A stretch of DNA of 64,000 bases from positions 40,700 to 104,699 of the forward strand of contig JAFPWU010000024.1 of the NCBI GenBank assembly GCA_017412715.1, read 5' to 3'. Of this stretch, positions 16,210 through 23,708 are shown in pieces. Position numbers and translations under genes: made by a program. The stretch comes from Clostridia bacterium. GTDB taxonomy: Bacteria; Bacillota; Clostridia; Christensenellales; Aristaeellaceae. Under the pieces are notes generated by a model. The model did no database searches, was not told where the DNA came from, and saw only the letters and a list, made by a program, of their open reading frames with translations. Numbering within the stretch: the first letter of the stretch is position 1; every line of letters starts with the position of its first letter.

Positions 16210-17406
16210 TTGAGACGAAAGATTCCCGCGGTGATGCTGGCGGTTCTGATGGGGGTATGCGCCCTGGGACTGACGGGATGCGCCGCGAAGGAGAAGATTA
16301 AATATCAGACCACCTTCCTGAACCTCTTCGATACGGTGACATCAATCACCGGATATGAGGAAAGCGAGGAAGCCTTTAACAGGACCGCCGCCCGGATTCA
16401 CGACGAGATGGAGGCCTACGATCATCTGTACGACATCTATCATGAATACCCGGACACAGTAAATCTGTGCACGGTGAACCGGCGGGCGGGAGAGACGGTG
16501 ACGGTGGACCGGCGGATTATGGATCTGTTGGTCTTTGCCCGGCAGGTGGACGAATTCTCGGGGCACCGGACGAACGCCATGTTCGGAGCGGTGCTGCGGG
16601 AATGGCATGAGGCCAGGGAATACGGCATCAGCAGCCCGGAAAATGCTTATCTGCCGGACGGGGAGAAGCTTCGGGCGGCGGAGAAGCATACGGGATTCGA
16701 TCTGATCGAGATGGATGAAGAATCCTGCACGGTAAGGATTACGGATCCGGAAGCCAGCCTGGATGTGGGCGCCCTGGCCAAGGGATATGCCGTCCAGAAG
16801 GTGAGCGAAACGCTGCCGGAGGGTTATCTGCTCTCCGTGGGCGGAAATGTGGTCGCCACCGGGCCGAAGCCGGACGGGTCGCTGTGGACCATCGGGGTCG
16901 CGGATCCGGAGAAGAACGGGGAAACCTACCTGCAGAAGGTAGGCATCGGCAAGGGAACCGTGGTGACCAGCGGAGATTACCAGCGGTATTATGTCGTGGA
17001 CGGAACCCGGTACAGCCATATCATCGATCCGGAGACCCTCTATCCCGGGACGAAATGGCGCGGAGTGACCGTGATCTGCGATGATTCCGGACTGGGAGAC
17101 GCCCTGAGCACCTCGCTGTTCCTCCTGGACCGGGAGACGGGGCAGGAGCTGCTGAACCGCTTCGGTGCGAAGGCCATGTGGATCGACGCGGACGGAAAGC
17201 TGTTATTCAGCGACGGATATGAGAGGATGGGGATGGATCATGAAGAAGACATTACCGGCCTGGGCTGTACTGACTCTCATCTGCATCGTGGCGGCCGCGC
17301 TGCTGGCTGGAACCAACCTGATGACCAAGGACGTGATCGCGGAAAACGCCAACCGGGCCATGATGGAAACCTTCGGAAAGCTACTTCCGGATGCCGCCAG
17401 CTTTGA
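16210..17406 (+). CDS. apbE: FAD:protein FMN transferase (lipoprotein)
   Basis: ApbE cleaves FAD and attaches FMN to a Thr/Ser of extracytosolic flavoproteins. The lipobox LTGC gives lipidated C24. Motifs: VGALAKGYAVQK, LLSVGGNVVATG, VTSGDYQRYYVVDG, YSHIIDPETLYP and GDALSTSLFLL. Its substrates are evidently the FMN domains of the next gene. The start is TTG 16210, directly before the signal peptide, with a GGGGAG site. Oddity: the frame does not stop where the ApbE domain ends (about residue 343, base 17238) but continues to 17406, overlapping the next gene by 167 bases and adding a 55-residue tail of no visible family character. Either a real overlap or a frameshift (natural or sequencing) near 17225-17240; the functional end is probably about 17240. 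Confidence 0.9.
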   Translation: MRRKIPAVMLAVLMGVCALGLTGCAAKEKIKYQTTFLNLFDTVTSITGYEESEEAFNRTAARIHDEMEAYDHLYDIYHEYPDTVNLCTVNRRAGETVTVDRRIMDLLVFARQVDEFSGHRTNAMFGAVLREWHEAREYGISSPENAYLPDGEKLRAAEKHTGFDLIEMDEESCTVRITDPEASLDVGALAKGYAVQKVSETLPEGYLLSVGGNVVATGPKPDGSLWTIGVADPEKNGETYLQKVGIGKGTVVTSGDYQRYYVVDGTRYSHIIDPETLYPGTKWRGVTVICDDSGLGDALSTSLFLLDRETGQELLNRFGAKAMWIDADGKLLFSDGYERMGMDHEEDITGLGCTDSHLHRGGRAAGWNQPDDQGRDRGKRQPGHDGNLRKATSGCRQL

Positions 17407-20400
17407 GACGCTGGAGAGCGGTGTGACCGTCGGAAAGGACGGGAACGGAAACCCGGTGGGGTACGCGCTGGCCGCGACGACCCAGGGCTTTGGCGGCGAG
17501 GTGGAGACCACGGTGTCCGCCCTGACGGATGGAACCATCGGCGGCATCAGCGTGGGCGGATCCAATTTCGCGGAGACGGCGGGATTGGGCGCCCGGGCGA
17601 AGGAGCCCGAATTCCAGGCGCAGTTTGCCGGAAAGAGCGCGCCTGTGGCCCTGACCAAGGACGGAGGGGAAATCGAGGCGCTGAGCGGCGCTACGATTAC
17701 CAGCCGGGCGGTCATCAAGGGCGTGAACGAAGCCATGGAGGGCATTGCGGCGGAGGCAGGCTTTTCCGTCGAAGTGAAGATCAATGCCCAGAAGGTGGGC
17801 GAGGGGCAGTATTCCTCCGCCGCTCCGGGGTTCGGCGGAAATGTCCGGGTTACCCTGACCGTGGACGAAGACAGGACGATCACCGCCATGGAGATCGGGG
17901 ACAGCGAGTTCAACGAAACGGAAGGCCTCGGAAAGAGAGCGCTGGAGCCTGAGTTCCAGGCCCAGTTTATCGGAAAGACGCTGCCTGTGACCGCGGACCA
18001 GATCGACGGTCTGACCGGGGCGACCATCACCACTGGCGCGGTGCTCGAGGCGATCGGAAACATCTCCAGCGGCCTGGATAAGGGGCTGGCGGATATGGAG
18101 ATTACGGCCCTGGAAGCGCCGGAAACGGCTGCGGAGGAAGAGACCGCGGAACCGGAGACTGCGGAAGCGGAGCCAGCGGAAGCCGCGGCAGAGACTTCGG
18201 AAGTGAAGACAGAGGAAGCAGAAGCCGTAGAAGAGGCTGCGGCGGAAGCCCCAGCTGTTGAAACTTCCGGCGAAGCGCTTTCCGCGTCGGCCCAGGGATT
18301 TGCCGGGCCGGTGAAGGTGACGCTGACGCTGGATGAGAAGAAGACGATTACCTCCATCGAGATCGGGGATGAGAACTTCGCCGAGACGGAAGGCATGGGA
18401 AAGAAGGCGCTGGAGCCTGAATTCCAGGCACAGTTCATCGGAAAGACCATCCCGCTGACGATGGATGATATCGACGCGCTGGCGGGGGCCACCGTGACCA
18501 CCACAGCGGTCATTGAAGCAATCAACACCATTGCCGCCGGACTGGACGGAGCTACGGCTGAGGAACCCGAAGCGGCGGAGGCCCCGGCGGCGGAAACTTC
18601 CGGCGAAGCGCTCTCCGCGTCGGCCCAGGGATTCGCCGGGCCGGTGAAGGTGACGCTGACCCTGGATGAGAAGAAGACGATCACGTCCATCGAGATCGGG
18701 GATGAGAACTTTGCCGAGACGGAAGGCATGGGAAAGAAGGCGCTGGAGCCTGAATTCCAGGCACAGTTCATCGGGAAGACCATCCCGCTGACGATCGAGG
18801 ACATCGACGCGCTGACGGGGGCCACCGTGACCACCACCGCTGTGGTCGAGGCGATCAACACGATTGCCGCCGGGCTGGACGGAGCTACGGCTGAGGAACC
18901 CGAAGCGGCGGAAACCCCAGCTGTTGAAGCTTCCGGCGAAGCGCTTTCTGCGTCGGCCCAGGGATTTGCCGGGCCGGTGAAGGTGACGCTGACCCTGGAT
19001 GAGAAGAAGACGATTACCTCCATCGAGATCGGGGATGAGAACTTCGCCGAGACGGAAGGCATGGGAAAGAAGGCGCTGGAGCCTGAATTCCAGGCCCAGT
19101 TCATCGGAAAGACTGTTCCGCTGACGATGGATGACATCGATGCGCTGGCGGGGGCCACCGTGACCACCACGGCGGTAGTCGAGGCGATCAACACCATTGC
19201 CGCCGGGCTGGACGGAGCGCCGGCCGAGGAAACCGCAGAGGATCCTGCCGCTGAAGAAGCTGCGCCGGCAGCCTCCGATTCCGGAACCGGATACATCATG
19301 GCAGGAGCGGGCACCGGGATTACGGTGATCCCTGCCACCGAATGGGAGAACACCTTCCCGGACGTATATGCCAGCTACATGGCGAACGCGGAGAATGAGG
19401 AAGTCGTCGAGTATACGGAACAGTATCCTTTCCTGGGGACGGTTTACGAGGACTATGGATTTGCGAAATATTACGGCAGCGCCCGGGGTCACTATTACAG
19501 CATCTCTGACCTGATGGCCACCGGACGGCCCCACGCGCTGGCCAATTGCTTCACCTGCAAGACGGCGCAGTTTACCGTCATGACCCTGAATGAGGGGAAC
19601 AGCGCCTACAGCAAGCCCTTTGAGGAGATCGACGCCTCCGGATTTGAGGACATCGGGTGCTTTACCTGCCACGCTAATACCCCCGGAGGAAAGATCACCG
19701 TGACCCACAGCTATCTGGTGGACGCCATGGGCGAGGACTTCGAAAAGGTGAAGGGCGAGGTGCTTTCCTGCGGGCAGTGCCACGTGGAATACTACTTTGC
19801 GCCCGACGGGAAGGCAACCTCTCTGCCCTACACCAACCTGGCCGGCATGACGCCGGACGCCATGTACGAATTCTACGAGGCGATGGACTTCGCGGACTAC
19901 ACCAATCCCCGGACAGGCGTTCGGCAGCTGAAGGCGCAGCACCCGGAGATGGAGACCTTCCTGGGCGAGGGAAGCGTTCACAGAAGCACCTTTACCTGTG
20001 CGGACTGCCATATGGAGCGGCTGACCAATGAGGCAGGGGAAACCTACCTGAGCCACAAGTACGTGAGCCCCCTGGAGAGCGAGACGATCCGGCAGAACTG
20101 CAGTGCCTGCCATGCCGACCTGACCGGATTCGTTCACGGAATTCAGGAAAAGATGGAGGCCAGAACCATTGCCATCGGGGAGGAACTGGAAACCTTGACA
20201 AATCGCCTGGCGGACGCGGTAGCAGGCGGAAAATACACGGATGAGCAGTTGACGGAGATTCGGGCGCTGAACCGGAAGGGACAGTGGTACTGGGATTTCG
20301 TCTTTGTCGAGAACAGTGAAGGAGCACATAACTCGAAGCTTGACAACTCCTGCCTCGATAAGGCGGAGACCGCCATTCACGAGGCGCTGGATCTGCTGGA

Positions 20401-20416
20401 CAGGCTGGATGTCTGA
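17240..20416 (+). CDS. nrfA: Multi-flavin nitrite reductase: five FMN-binding domains fused to a pentaheme NrfA
   Basis: A 1058-residue membrane-anchored protein. After an N-terminal anchor (about 6-26, RnfG-like) come five FMN-binding domains whose ApbE-target motifs place the flavinylated Thr at 152 (SGAT), 262 (TGAT), 418 (AGAT), 529 (TGAT) and 640 (AGAT). A Glu/Ala-rich linker (about 292-345) separates domains 2 and 3. From about 700 it is a cytochrome c nitrite reductase: CFTCK at 770-774 (the NrfA catalytic heme with Lys ligand), then CxxCH at 807, 844, 920 and 954. The catalytic set is complete: R749 (ARGH), K774, Y851 (CGQCHVEYYF) and H901 (KAQHPEME); E850 matches the calcium ligand. 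Family knowledge: NrfA reduces nitrite to ammonium with six electrons, normally fed by NrfH. No NrfH is nearby; the flavin arm should feed the hemes (inference). ATG 17240 lies after a GGATGGGGATGG stretch. Confidence 0.93.
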   Translation: MKKTLPAWAVLTLICIVAAALLAGTNLMTKDVIAENANRAMMETFGKLLPDAASFETLESGVTVGKDGNGNPVGYALAATTQGFGGEVETTVSALTDGTIGGISVGGSNFAETAGLGARAKEPEFQAQFAGKSAPVALTKDGGEIEALSGATITSRAVIKGVNEAMEGIAAEAGFSVEVKINAQKVGEGQYSSAAPGFGGNVRVTLTVDEDRTITAMEIGDSEFNETEGLGKRALEPEFQAQFIGKTLPVTADQIDGLTGATITTGAVLEAIGNISSGLDKGLADMEITALEAPETAAEEETAEPETAEAEPAEAAAETSEVKTEEAEAVEEAAAEAPAVETSGEALSASAQGFAGPVKVTLTLDEKKTITSIEIGDENFAETEGMGKKALEPEFQAQFIGKTIPLTMDDIDALAGATVTTTAVIEAINTIAAGLDGATAEEPEAAEAPAAETSGEALSASAQGFAGPVKVTLTLDEKKTITSIEIGDENFAETEGMGKKALEPEFQAQFIGKTIPLTIEDIDALTGATVTTTAVVEAINTIAAGLDGATAEEPEAAETPAVEASGEALSASAQGFAGPVKVTLTLDEKKTITSIEIGDENFAETEGMGKKALEPEFQAQFIGKTVPLTMDDIDALAGATVTTTAVVEAINTIAAGLDGAPAEETAEDPAAEEAAPAASDSGTGYIMAGAGTGITVIPATEWENTFPDVYASYMANAENEEVVEYTEQYPFLGTVYEDYGFAKYYGSARGHYYSISDLMATGRPHALANCFTCKTAQFTVMTLNEGNSAYSKPFEEIDASGFEDIGCFTCHANTPGGKITVTHSYLVDAMGEDFEKVKGEVLSCGQCHVEYYFAPDGKATSLPYTNLAGMTPDAMYEFYEAMDFADYTNPRTGVRQLKAQHPEMETFLGEGSVHRSTFTCADCHMERLTNEAGETYLSHKYVSPLESETIRQNCSACHADLTGFVHGIQEKMEARTIAIGEELETLTNRLADAVAGGKYTDEQLTEIRALNRKGQWYWDFVFVENSEGAHNSKLDNSCLDKAETAIHEALDLLDRLDV
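18262..19227 (+). repeat. Three tandem 333-base repeats encoding FMN domains 3-5
   Basis: The same coding unit recurs at an exact 333-base (111-codon) spacing: the AACTTCCGGCGAAGCGCT-type start lies at 18262, 18595 and (with one change) 18928. The units are nearly identical at DNA level, including silent positions, which points to recent duplication or ongoing gene conversion. Domains 1 and 2 are clearly diverged from them. Differences include Ala versus Thr ahead of the GAT flavin site and methionine/isoleucine changes in the linker. Confidence 0.95.
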
Positions 20417-20482
20417 TGACCCGGGCCGCTTTAAAAGAATAAAAGAAAAAAATTGCACGGAAACGCATTCGGAAATGAATAC

Positions 20483-20514
20483 GCGCCGAAGAACAACCGT
20501 TCTTCGGCGCTTTT
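20483..20514 (+). terminator. Strong intrinsic terminator between flavo-NrfA and ccsA
   Basis: Perfect 12-base stem GCGCCGAAGAAC (20483-20494) with GTTCTTCGGCGC (20499-20510), loop AACC, tail TTTT. The ccsA ribosome site (TAGGAGA, from 20515) abuts the hairpin, so the maturation genes would depend on read-through or processing. Confidence 0.85.
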
Positions 20515-20526
20515 AGGAGAAACAGC

Positions 20527-21327
20527 ATGAACGTTTTACTGTTGATTTCGATTCTGCTTTACTTCGCGGCCATGGCGGTTCAGTTTGCCGCTTCGGCGGG
20601 AAAAAAGGCCGGCCTGCACAGAATCGCGCACGGGATCCTGTTTGCCGGACTGACGGCTCATACGGCGATGATGGTCTGGCGGGGGATCGCGGCGGGCCGG
20701 CTTCCCCTGGCCAATCAGTTTGAGTTTGCCAGCGGGTTTGCCTGGGCGGTCGCGGTCATCGGGATCGTCCTCCGGGCCAGGCTGAAGCAGGAGGCCGTCC
20801 TGACCGCCGCCCTGCCCGCGGCGTTCCTGATCCTCAGCTATGCGGCGTTCCAGCCCCGGGAAATCCGGGAGCTGATGCCGGCCCTGCGGTCCTCCTGGTT
20901 CGGGCTGCATATCGGATCTGCGGTCCTGTCCTACGCTTCCTTCGCCATTTCGGCCGGGCTGGCGGTGACCTACCTGCTTCGGCTGAGGAAGGGCGCTTCG
21001 CCGGAGGACGGGACGATGGTTCGGCTGGATTATGTCGGATATCGGCTGATCTGCTTCGGATTTCTGATGCTGACGGTGGTCATCTTTTCCGGGGCCATCT
21101 GGGCGGAGCAGGCATGGAGCAGCTGGTGGAGCTGGGACCCGAAGGAGACCTGGGCGCTGATCACCTGGATTTTCTATGCCATTTATCTGCATCAGCGGCT
21201 GCGCATGAAATGGCGCGGAAAGCGGATGGCCATCCTGGCGGTCATTGCGATTATCCTGGTGCTTTTTACGTTCGCCGGGGTAAACTGGCTGCTTCCCGGG
21301 CTTCACAGCTACGCGACCGCGGGCTGA
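20527..21327 (+). CDS. ccsA: Cytochrome c biogenesis protein CcsA (ResC)
   Basis: A 266-residue membrane protein of about eight segments and the heme-handling half of the system II (Ccs/Res) cytochrome c synthase. The tryptophan-rich WWD signature is present as WSSWWSWDPKETWALITW, flanked by the conserved heme-ligand-type His residues (for example GLHIGSAVLSYASF and near the C-terminus YLHQRL). ATG 20527 is preceded by AGGAGA. With ResB it carries heme b across the membrane and attaches it covalently to CxxCH (and here CxxCK) motifs on the outer face. Its position directly behind a five-heme protein shows the client. Confidence 0.95.
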   Translation: MNVLLLISILLYFAAMAVQFAASAGKKAGLHRIAHGILFAGLTAHTAMMVWRGIAAGRLPLANQFEFASGFAWAVAVIGIVLRARLKQEAVLTAALPAAFLILSYAAFQPREIRELMPALRSSWFGLHIGSAVLSYASFAISAGLAVTYLLRLRKGASPEDGTMVRLDYVGYRLICFGFLMLTVVIFSGAIWAEQAWSSWWSWDPKETWALITWIFYAIYLHQRLRMKWRGKRMAILAVIAIILVLFTFAGVNWLLPGLHSYATAG

Positions 21328-21358
21328 GAATGCTGACTTCCCTGAAAAGGAGAATCCT

Positions 21359-22591
21359 GTGAAAAAAGTCTTTCTGTTTCTGCGCTCCATGCGCTTCGGC
21401 ATGATCCTGCTCTGCCTGATCATGATCCTGTCCCTGGCGGGGTCTCTGATTCCCCAGGGGGAGGAAGCCATGACCTATGTCCGGGCCTACGGCGCCGGAG
21501 CGGCATCCTGGATCATCCGGCTGGGAATCGACGATCTCTTTCACAGCTGGTATTTCCTGCTGATCATGGGGCTGCTGTGCGGAAATCTGCTCCTCTGCAG
21601 CATCCTGCGCTTCCCGAAAACCCTGAGGACGATGGAGGGACTGAAACGTCAGGCGAAGGAGGCGGAATGGGATCATCCCCTCGCGCCGGGGCAGGCGGAG
21701 AAGATCAGGGACAGGCTGTCCGCCATGCACTTCCGGAGGGACGGAAACCTGTATACGGCGCATGGAATTGGAGCGTACGGCTCCTTCCTGGTCCATCTGT
21801 CCATTCTGCTCATCCTGCTGTTCGGCTCCCTTACGCTGATGACGCCGAAGATTCAGGACCTTACCGTGCTTCCCGGGGACAGCCTGACCCTGGCGGACGG
21901 GACCGAAGTGACCTGCCTTTCCTTCCGGATTGAGAACGAAAAGGGAGAGCTGGATTATACAAGTCTGCTGAGGGCGATCTCGCCGGGCGGAGACCGGGAA
22001 AAGGAGCAGGAGGTCCGGGTGAATGAGCCGCTCCGGTTCGGACAGTACAAGATCTACCAGCAGACGTACGGAACCGCGGGGAGGGTTCTGATCCAAAACG
22101 AAGGCAACGGGGCGGAGGAAACCCTGTATCTGACGGAACCCGCCTTCCTCTCCATTGACAGCCGGAACGGCGTGTATTTTCAGACCCTGTATCCGGGGTA
22201 TATTCAGGAGGAAGACGGGTCCTATACCCTGATCACCAGCACGGCCATGGGATACGCGGATCCGGTTTACAGCGTTCAGTCCATTTCGGAAGGAAGCTCC
22301 GCCTCTGTGCTGGCCTTTCCGGGGGAAACGATCCGGATCGGAGAGATCAGCTTTATCTTTCTGGAGCCGGAGGAATATCCCGGGCTTCGGATCAAGACGC
22401 TCTCACCGTTTCTCTACGGCGGGCTGTATTTCGGGTTCGGGCTGATTGTGGCGGCGCTGTATCTCTGCTTTTTCCACACGCCGGTGTGCGTGCGGGTAGA
22501 GGAGGAAGGGGTTGTGATCCGGGCCTCAAAGGAGGTTCCGGAGCTCCGGGCGCAGCTGGATGAATCGGGACAGGGTGAATTCAGTATCTGA
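21359..22591 (+). CDS. resB: Cytochrome c biogenesis protein ResB (Ccs1)
   Basis: A 410-residue partner of CcsA. N-terminal membrane segments (MRFGMILLCLIMILSLAGSL about 11-30, then YFLLIMGLLCGNLLLCSILR about 63-82, and GSFLVHLSILLILLFGSLTL about 142-161), a large extracytoplasmic beta-rich domain with the family motif LRFGQYKIYQQTYG, and a final membrane segment (LYFGFGLIVAALYLCFF) match ResB. The start is GTG 21359 with AAAGGAG 7 bases upstream. ResB is thought to keep the apocytochrome thiols available and to form the synthase with CcsA. Gene order ccsA-resB is the reverse of Bacillus resB-resC. Confidence 0.92.
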   Translation: MKKVFLFLRSMRFGMILLCLIMILSLAGSLIPQGEEAMTYVRAYGAGAASWIIRLGIDDLFHSWYFLLIMGLLCGNLLLCSILRFPKTLRTMEGLKRQAKEAEWDHPLAPGQAEKIRDRLSAMHFRRDGNLYTAHGIGAYGSFLVHLSILLILLFGSLTLMTPKIQDLTVLPGDSLTLADGTEVTCLSFRIENEKGELDYTSLLRAISPGGDREKEQEVRVNEPLRFGQYKIYQQTYGTAGRVLIQNEGNGAEETLYLTEPAFLSIDSRNGVYFQTLYPGYIQEEDGSYTLITSTAMGYADPVYSVQSISEGSSASVLAFPGETIRIGEISFIFLEPEEYPGLRIKTLSPFLYGGLYFGFGLIVAALYLCFFHTPVCVRVEEEGVVIRASKEVPELRAQLDESGQGEFSI

Positions 22592-22774
22592 TTTCCCTTT
22601 TCAAAAAATTACAAAAACTTCATATTCTTCAATTTTCATTCAAGGAAAGTCCGTTATGATACGCATGTCATCAGGGAACGGCACCCTGTGGCAGGAACCG
22701 AATCCCGGTTTGCCGTAACCGGGAAACGGATGAATGGAAATCAGAACCTGAATGAGAATAAGGAGGATATCAAA

Positions 22775-23659
22775 ATGAAGAAAATCTTTGCAGGAATCCT
22801 GGCAGCGGCCTTGCTGCTGACCGCCCTTGCACTCCCGGCCATGGCCGAGGAAACGACAGCGACGAACACCGCAGCCATTACCGCCAGGGGCGGCCGCGGG
22901 CAGAACGGCAGGCAGGGTCAGGGGCCCGGCGGAAATCAGAACGGCCAGATGCCCCAGATGCCCGGGAACAACGGTCAGAACGGCCAGATGCCGGGAAACA
23001 ACGACCAGAACGGCCTGGTGCCCCAGATGCCCGGGAACAACGGTCAGAACGGCCAGATGCCTGGAAACAACGACCAGAACGGCCAGGTGCCTCAGATGCC
23101 CGATAGCAACAGCCAGAACGGCCAGATGCCCCAGATGCCCGGAAACAACGGCCAGAACAGCGATCAGAACACTCAGAATGGCCAGAACAACAGCCAAAGA
23201 ACTCCTCAGAACCGGAAGGGGAGACAAATGAACGGACGGGGACCCAAGGCCAAAGTGGACTTCAGGAGCCTGGTGGATCAGGGAATCATCGATCAGGAGA
23301 CCTATGAGAAGATTGAAAACTACCTGAAGAATAACACTCCCGAGATGCCGGCGAATGGACAGGCTCCCGCGGAAGGTTCCGCTTCTAATGAGCAGACCGA
23401 AGACGGACAGGCTCCCGCTGAGGGAACCACCCCGCCTGAAATGCCTGAAGGCACGACGCCTCCCGAGCTGCCGGCCAGCGGCGAAGCGCCGGCCCAGGAT
23501 GACCTGCTGACAAAGCTGGTTGAAGCCGGGATTCTCACCCAGGAGCAGGCGGATGCCATCGCCGCGCTGGAAAAGACGGCCGGGACCGCGGCAGCGGCCG
23601 CAGAGGAAGCTGTTACTGAAGAAGAGAAAAGTATTAATCAGGATTCCACAGCAGGGTAA
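22775..23659 (+). CDS. Secreted Asn/Gln/Met/Pro-repeat protein of unknown function
   Basis: A 294-residue exported protein: signal peptide MKKIFAGILAAALLLTALAL ending PAMA before EET; a low-complexity region (about 40-150) built from NGQMPGNN / MPQMPGNN units; a basic stretch (RKGRQMNGRGPKAK); and two related helical motifs, VDFRSLVDQGIIDQETYEKI and DLLTKLVEAGILTQEQADAI, separated by a Pro/Glu-rich spacer. The helical motif resembles those in short secreted clostridial proteins such as DUF2680, a weak resemblance only. ATG 22775 has a consensus AGGAGG site; an earlier in-frame ATG at 22688 lacks one. It lies 183 bases after resB in the same direction. I do not recognise a function; the Met-x-x-Met units could bind a metal (speculation). 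Confidence 0.85.
   Translation: MKKIFAGILAAALLLTALALPAMAEETTATNTAAITARGGRGQNGRQGQGPGGNQNGQMPQMPGNNGQNGQMPGNNDQNGLVPQMPGNNGQNGQMPGNNDQNGQVPQMPDSNSQNGQMPQMPGNNGQNSDQNTQNGQNNSQRTPQNRKGRQMNGRGPKAKVDFRSLVDQGIIDQETYEKIENYLKNNTPEMPANGQAPAEGSASNEQTEDGQAPAEGTTPPEMPEGTTPPELPASGEAPAQDDLLTKLVEAGILTQEQADAIAALEKTAGTAAAAAEEAVTEEEKSINQDSTAG
22930..23165 (+). repeat. Coding tandem repeats in the secreted Asn/Gln/Met/Pro protein
   Basis: Units such as CAGATGCCCGGGAACAACG and CAGAACGGCCAGATG recur in slightly varied form with a period of about 24-39 bases. All remain in frame, giving alternating MPGNNGQNGQ and VPQMPGNN/MPQMPGNN blocks. Confidence 0.9.
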
Positions 23660-23670
23660 ACCGGTAATTT

Positions 23671-23706
23671 GGGAGAACGCTCAGAAGGGGCGTTCTCCCT
23701 TTCTTT
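23671..23706. terminator. Bidirectional intrinsic terminator between convergent genes
   Basis: Perfect 10-base stem GGGAGAACGC (23671-23680) with GCGTTCTCCC (23690-23699), followed on the + strand by TTTCTTT. It lies in the 50-base gap between two convergent genes. Confidence 0.85.
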
Positions 23707-23708
23707 GA

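Noticed and set aside
17203..20458. Antisense frames of 716 and 1025 codons across the flavo-NrfA gene.
   Set aside because: They mirror the repeats on the + strand, have no ribosome sites or family motifs, and the + strand encodes clear heme and flavin motifs.
22930..23165. Regularly spaced short repeats resembling a CRISPR array.
   Set aside because: Repeats and spacers are not distinct, the period varies, and the whole stretch is an in-frame coding repeat of a secreted protein.
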